Below are positions 62,850 to 64,000 of a stretch of 64,000 bases of DNA, one piece after another. The notes under the pieces are model-generated. The model had not been told where the DNA came from. It worked only from the letters and a program-made list of their open reading frames with translations, and did not search any database. This stretch comes from JANQIO01 sp965229625 (GTDB lineage: Bacteria; Pseudomonadota; Gammaproteobacteria; Pseudomonadales; Halieaceae). The stretch covers positions 1,302,001-1,366,000 of the forward strand of contig CBDDJJ010000002.1 of assembly GCA_965229625.1 (NCBI GenBank), given 5' to 3'. A program made the position numbers and the translations under genes. Position 1 is the first letter of the stretch, and each line of letters starts with the position of its first letter.

Positions 62850-63980
62850 ATGTCTAAGAAAGTTGCTCTCGTCACGGGCGTCACCGGCCAGGACGGCTCC
62901 TACCTGGCGGAGTTTTTGCTGCAAAAGGGCTACGAGGTGCACGGCATCAAGCGCCGCAGCTCCCTGTTTAACACGGAGCGGGTCGATCACATATACCAGG
63001 ACCCTCACGTGGCCGACCGGGACTTTATCCTGCACTACGGTGACCTGACTGACGGCTCCAACCTCACGCGCCTGGTGCAGGAAATCCAGCCCGACGAAAT
63101 TTACAATCTGGGCGCCCAGAGCCATGTTGCGGTCTCTTTCGAAGAACCGGAGTACACCGCAGACGTGGATGCCCTGGGCGCCCTGCGCCTGCTGGAAGCC
63201 ATTCGCCTGCTGGGCCTTGAGAACAAAACGCGCTACTACCAGGCCTCCACCTCGGAACTGTACGGGCTGGTACAGGAAGTGCCACAGACGGAAACGACCC
63301 CGTTCTACCCGCGCTCTCCCTACGGGGTGGCCAAGCTTTACGCTTACTGGATTACCGTGAACTACCGCGAGAGTTACGGTATCTACGGCTGCAACGGTAT
63401 CCTCTTCAACCACGAGTCCCCGCGCCGCGGTGAGACCTTTGTTACCCGCAAAATCACCCGCGGCCTTGCCAATATCAGCCAGGGCCTGGAGCCCTGCCTG
63501 TACATGGGCAACATCAACGCCCTGCGCGACTGGGGCCACGCCCGCGATTACGTGGAAATGCAGTGGTTGATGCTGCAGCAGGACAAGGCGGAGGACTTCG
63601 TGATCGCCACCGGCAAGCAGATTTCGGTGCGCGATTTCATCGTCAAAACTGCAGGCAATCTTGGCATCACCCTGGAATTCAGCGGCGCAGGCCTCGAGGA
63701 GACAGGTACCGTGGTGGCGATTGATGAGACAGTGGCTGACCCCGATATGGCGACCCAGGTCGGTGATGTGATCGTGCGTATCGATCCCAAGTATTACCGG
63801 CCGGCCGAGGTGGACACACTGCTCGGTGATCCCGGCAACGCCAAGGCAAAACTCGGCTGGGAACCGAGTACCACGCTCGACGAGATGGTCGCCGAGATGG
63901 TCGACGCGGACCTGCAGCATGCCCGCAAGCAGCGGCTGCTGAAAAGCCACGGCTTCGACATCAACCTGGCCCAGGAGTGA
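62850..63980 (+). CDS. gmd: GDP-mannose 4,6-dehydratase
   Basis: The 376-residue enzyme has the NADP-binding TGVTGQDGSYLAEFLLQKGY, KRRSSLFNTERVDHIY, the catalytic STSELYG, YPRSPYGVAKLYAYW (Tyr-x-x-x-Lys) and FNHESPRRGETFVTRKITR. It converts GDP-mannose to GDP-4-keto-6-deoxymannose, the precursor of GDP-L-fucose, rhamnose or perosamine for surface polysaccharide. Start ATG is preceded by AAGG. It probably opens a polysaccharide operon continuing off the right edge. Confidence 0.96.
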   Translation: MSKKVALVTGVTGQDGSYLAEFLLQKGYEVHGIKRRSSLFNTERVDHIYQDPHVADRDFILHYGDLTDGSNLTRLVQEIQPDEIYNLGAQSHVAVSFEEPEYTADVDALGALRLLEAIRLLGLENKTRYYQASTSELYGLVQEVPQTETTPFYPRSPYGVAKLYAYWITVNYRESYGIYGCNGILFNHESPRRGETFVTRKITRGLANISQGLEPCLYMGNINALRDWGHARDYVEMQWLMLQQDKAEDFVIATGKQISVRDFIVKTAGNLGITLEFSGAGLEETGTVVAIDETVADPDMATQVGDVIVRIDPKYYRPAEVDTLLGDPGNAKAKLGWEPSTTLDEMVAEMVDADLQHARKQRLLKSHGFDINLAQE

Positions 63981-63987
63981 CGTCGTC

Positions 63988-64000
63988 ATGACCAGGCAGC
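63988..64000 (+). CDS. Start of next gene in the gmd operon (partial)
   Basis: An ATG seven bases after the gmd stop opens a frame reading MTRQ to the window end. CAGGAG at the gmd 3' end could serve as its Shine-Dalgarno. A GDP-fucose synthase or related sugar enzyme is a common neighbour, but four codons do not identify it. Confidence 0.35.

Noticed and set aside
62754..63989. 411-codon minus-strand frame
   Set aside because: Antisense to gmd, whose motifs and length are unambiguous.

Overview
The window is GC-rich, densely coded bacterial chromosome. Its gene content points to a gammaproteobacterium: xseB-ispA and dxs, a TonB-dependent receptor, DcaP-like and OprO/OprP-like porins, lipoproteins with classical lipoboxes, Tat-exported enzymes, an S46 dipeptidyl-peptidase and a PHA-granule-associated small protein. 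The style fits marine, heterotrophic lineages such as the Halieaceae/Cellvibrionales. That placement is inference from gene content only; there is no rRNA or other marker in the window. I recognised no tRNA, rRNA or CRISPR array.

Layout. 1-960: left-truncated IS481-family insertion sequence, its terminal repeats and a strong hairpin. 1097-2713: small four-gene cluster (exported protein, 38-residue ORF, cysteine-containing unknown, AhpD-like protein), bracketed by two similar 71-bp intergenic repeats. 2935-4365: DcaP-like porin. 4971-12852: two convergent surface lipoproteins, one with a propeller-like body and one of 1802 residues with calcium-binding thrombospondin-type repeats, sharing one N-terminal module; a third relative lies at 29338-30654. 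13207-25590: Tat-exported flavin oxidoreductase, S46 peptidase, TonB receptor with methyltransferase and PchR-like AraC regulator, Tat-exported MsrB, Tat-exported amidohydrolase and lipoprotein carboxylesterase. 25656-28691: translationally coupled pair of GST-like proteins followed by a phytanoyl-CoA-type dioxygenase. 30844-33345: membrane zinc-ribbon protein with a perfect 9-bp (Val-Glu-Gln) minisatellite. 33483-43201: membrane-anchored LytTR regulator, GST, NTF2-like protein, PNPOx-reductase fusion, two LysR regulators, serine hydrolase, DoxX, Ddn-like nitroreductase, MBL-fold lipoprotein and glycerophosphodiesterase. 43208-50360: ICMT-like methyltransferase, ZIP transporter, OprO/P porin, diiron protein with divergent AraC regulator, patatin and PHA-system protein. 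50443-52647: DMT permease, GFA protein and LLM oxidoreductase. 52804-58115: minus-strand run xseB-ispA-diguanylate cyclase-ABC importer (FepB/BtuF, FecCD and ATPase types). 58295-64000: amidase, small SpoIIAA-like protein, vanZ-dxs, gmd and the first codons of the next gene.

Themes. Much of the region concerns the cell envelope and uptake (porins, TonB receptor, ABC importer, lipoproteins). A second theme is detoxification and catabolism (three GSTs, dioxygenase, amidase, amidohydrolase, esterase, Ddn- and LLM-type reductases), each locus often paired with its own AraC or LysR regulator. The most unusual single protein is the enzyme at 55405-56907, which joins a DsbA-like thiol-redox domain, a degenerate receiver and a GGDEF domain, a plausible redox-controlled c-di-GMP synthase. 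The shared-module lipoprotein family and the VEQ-array protein are the next best candidates for undescribed biology.
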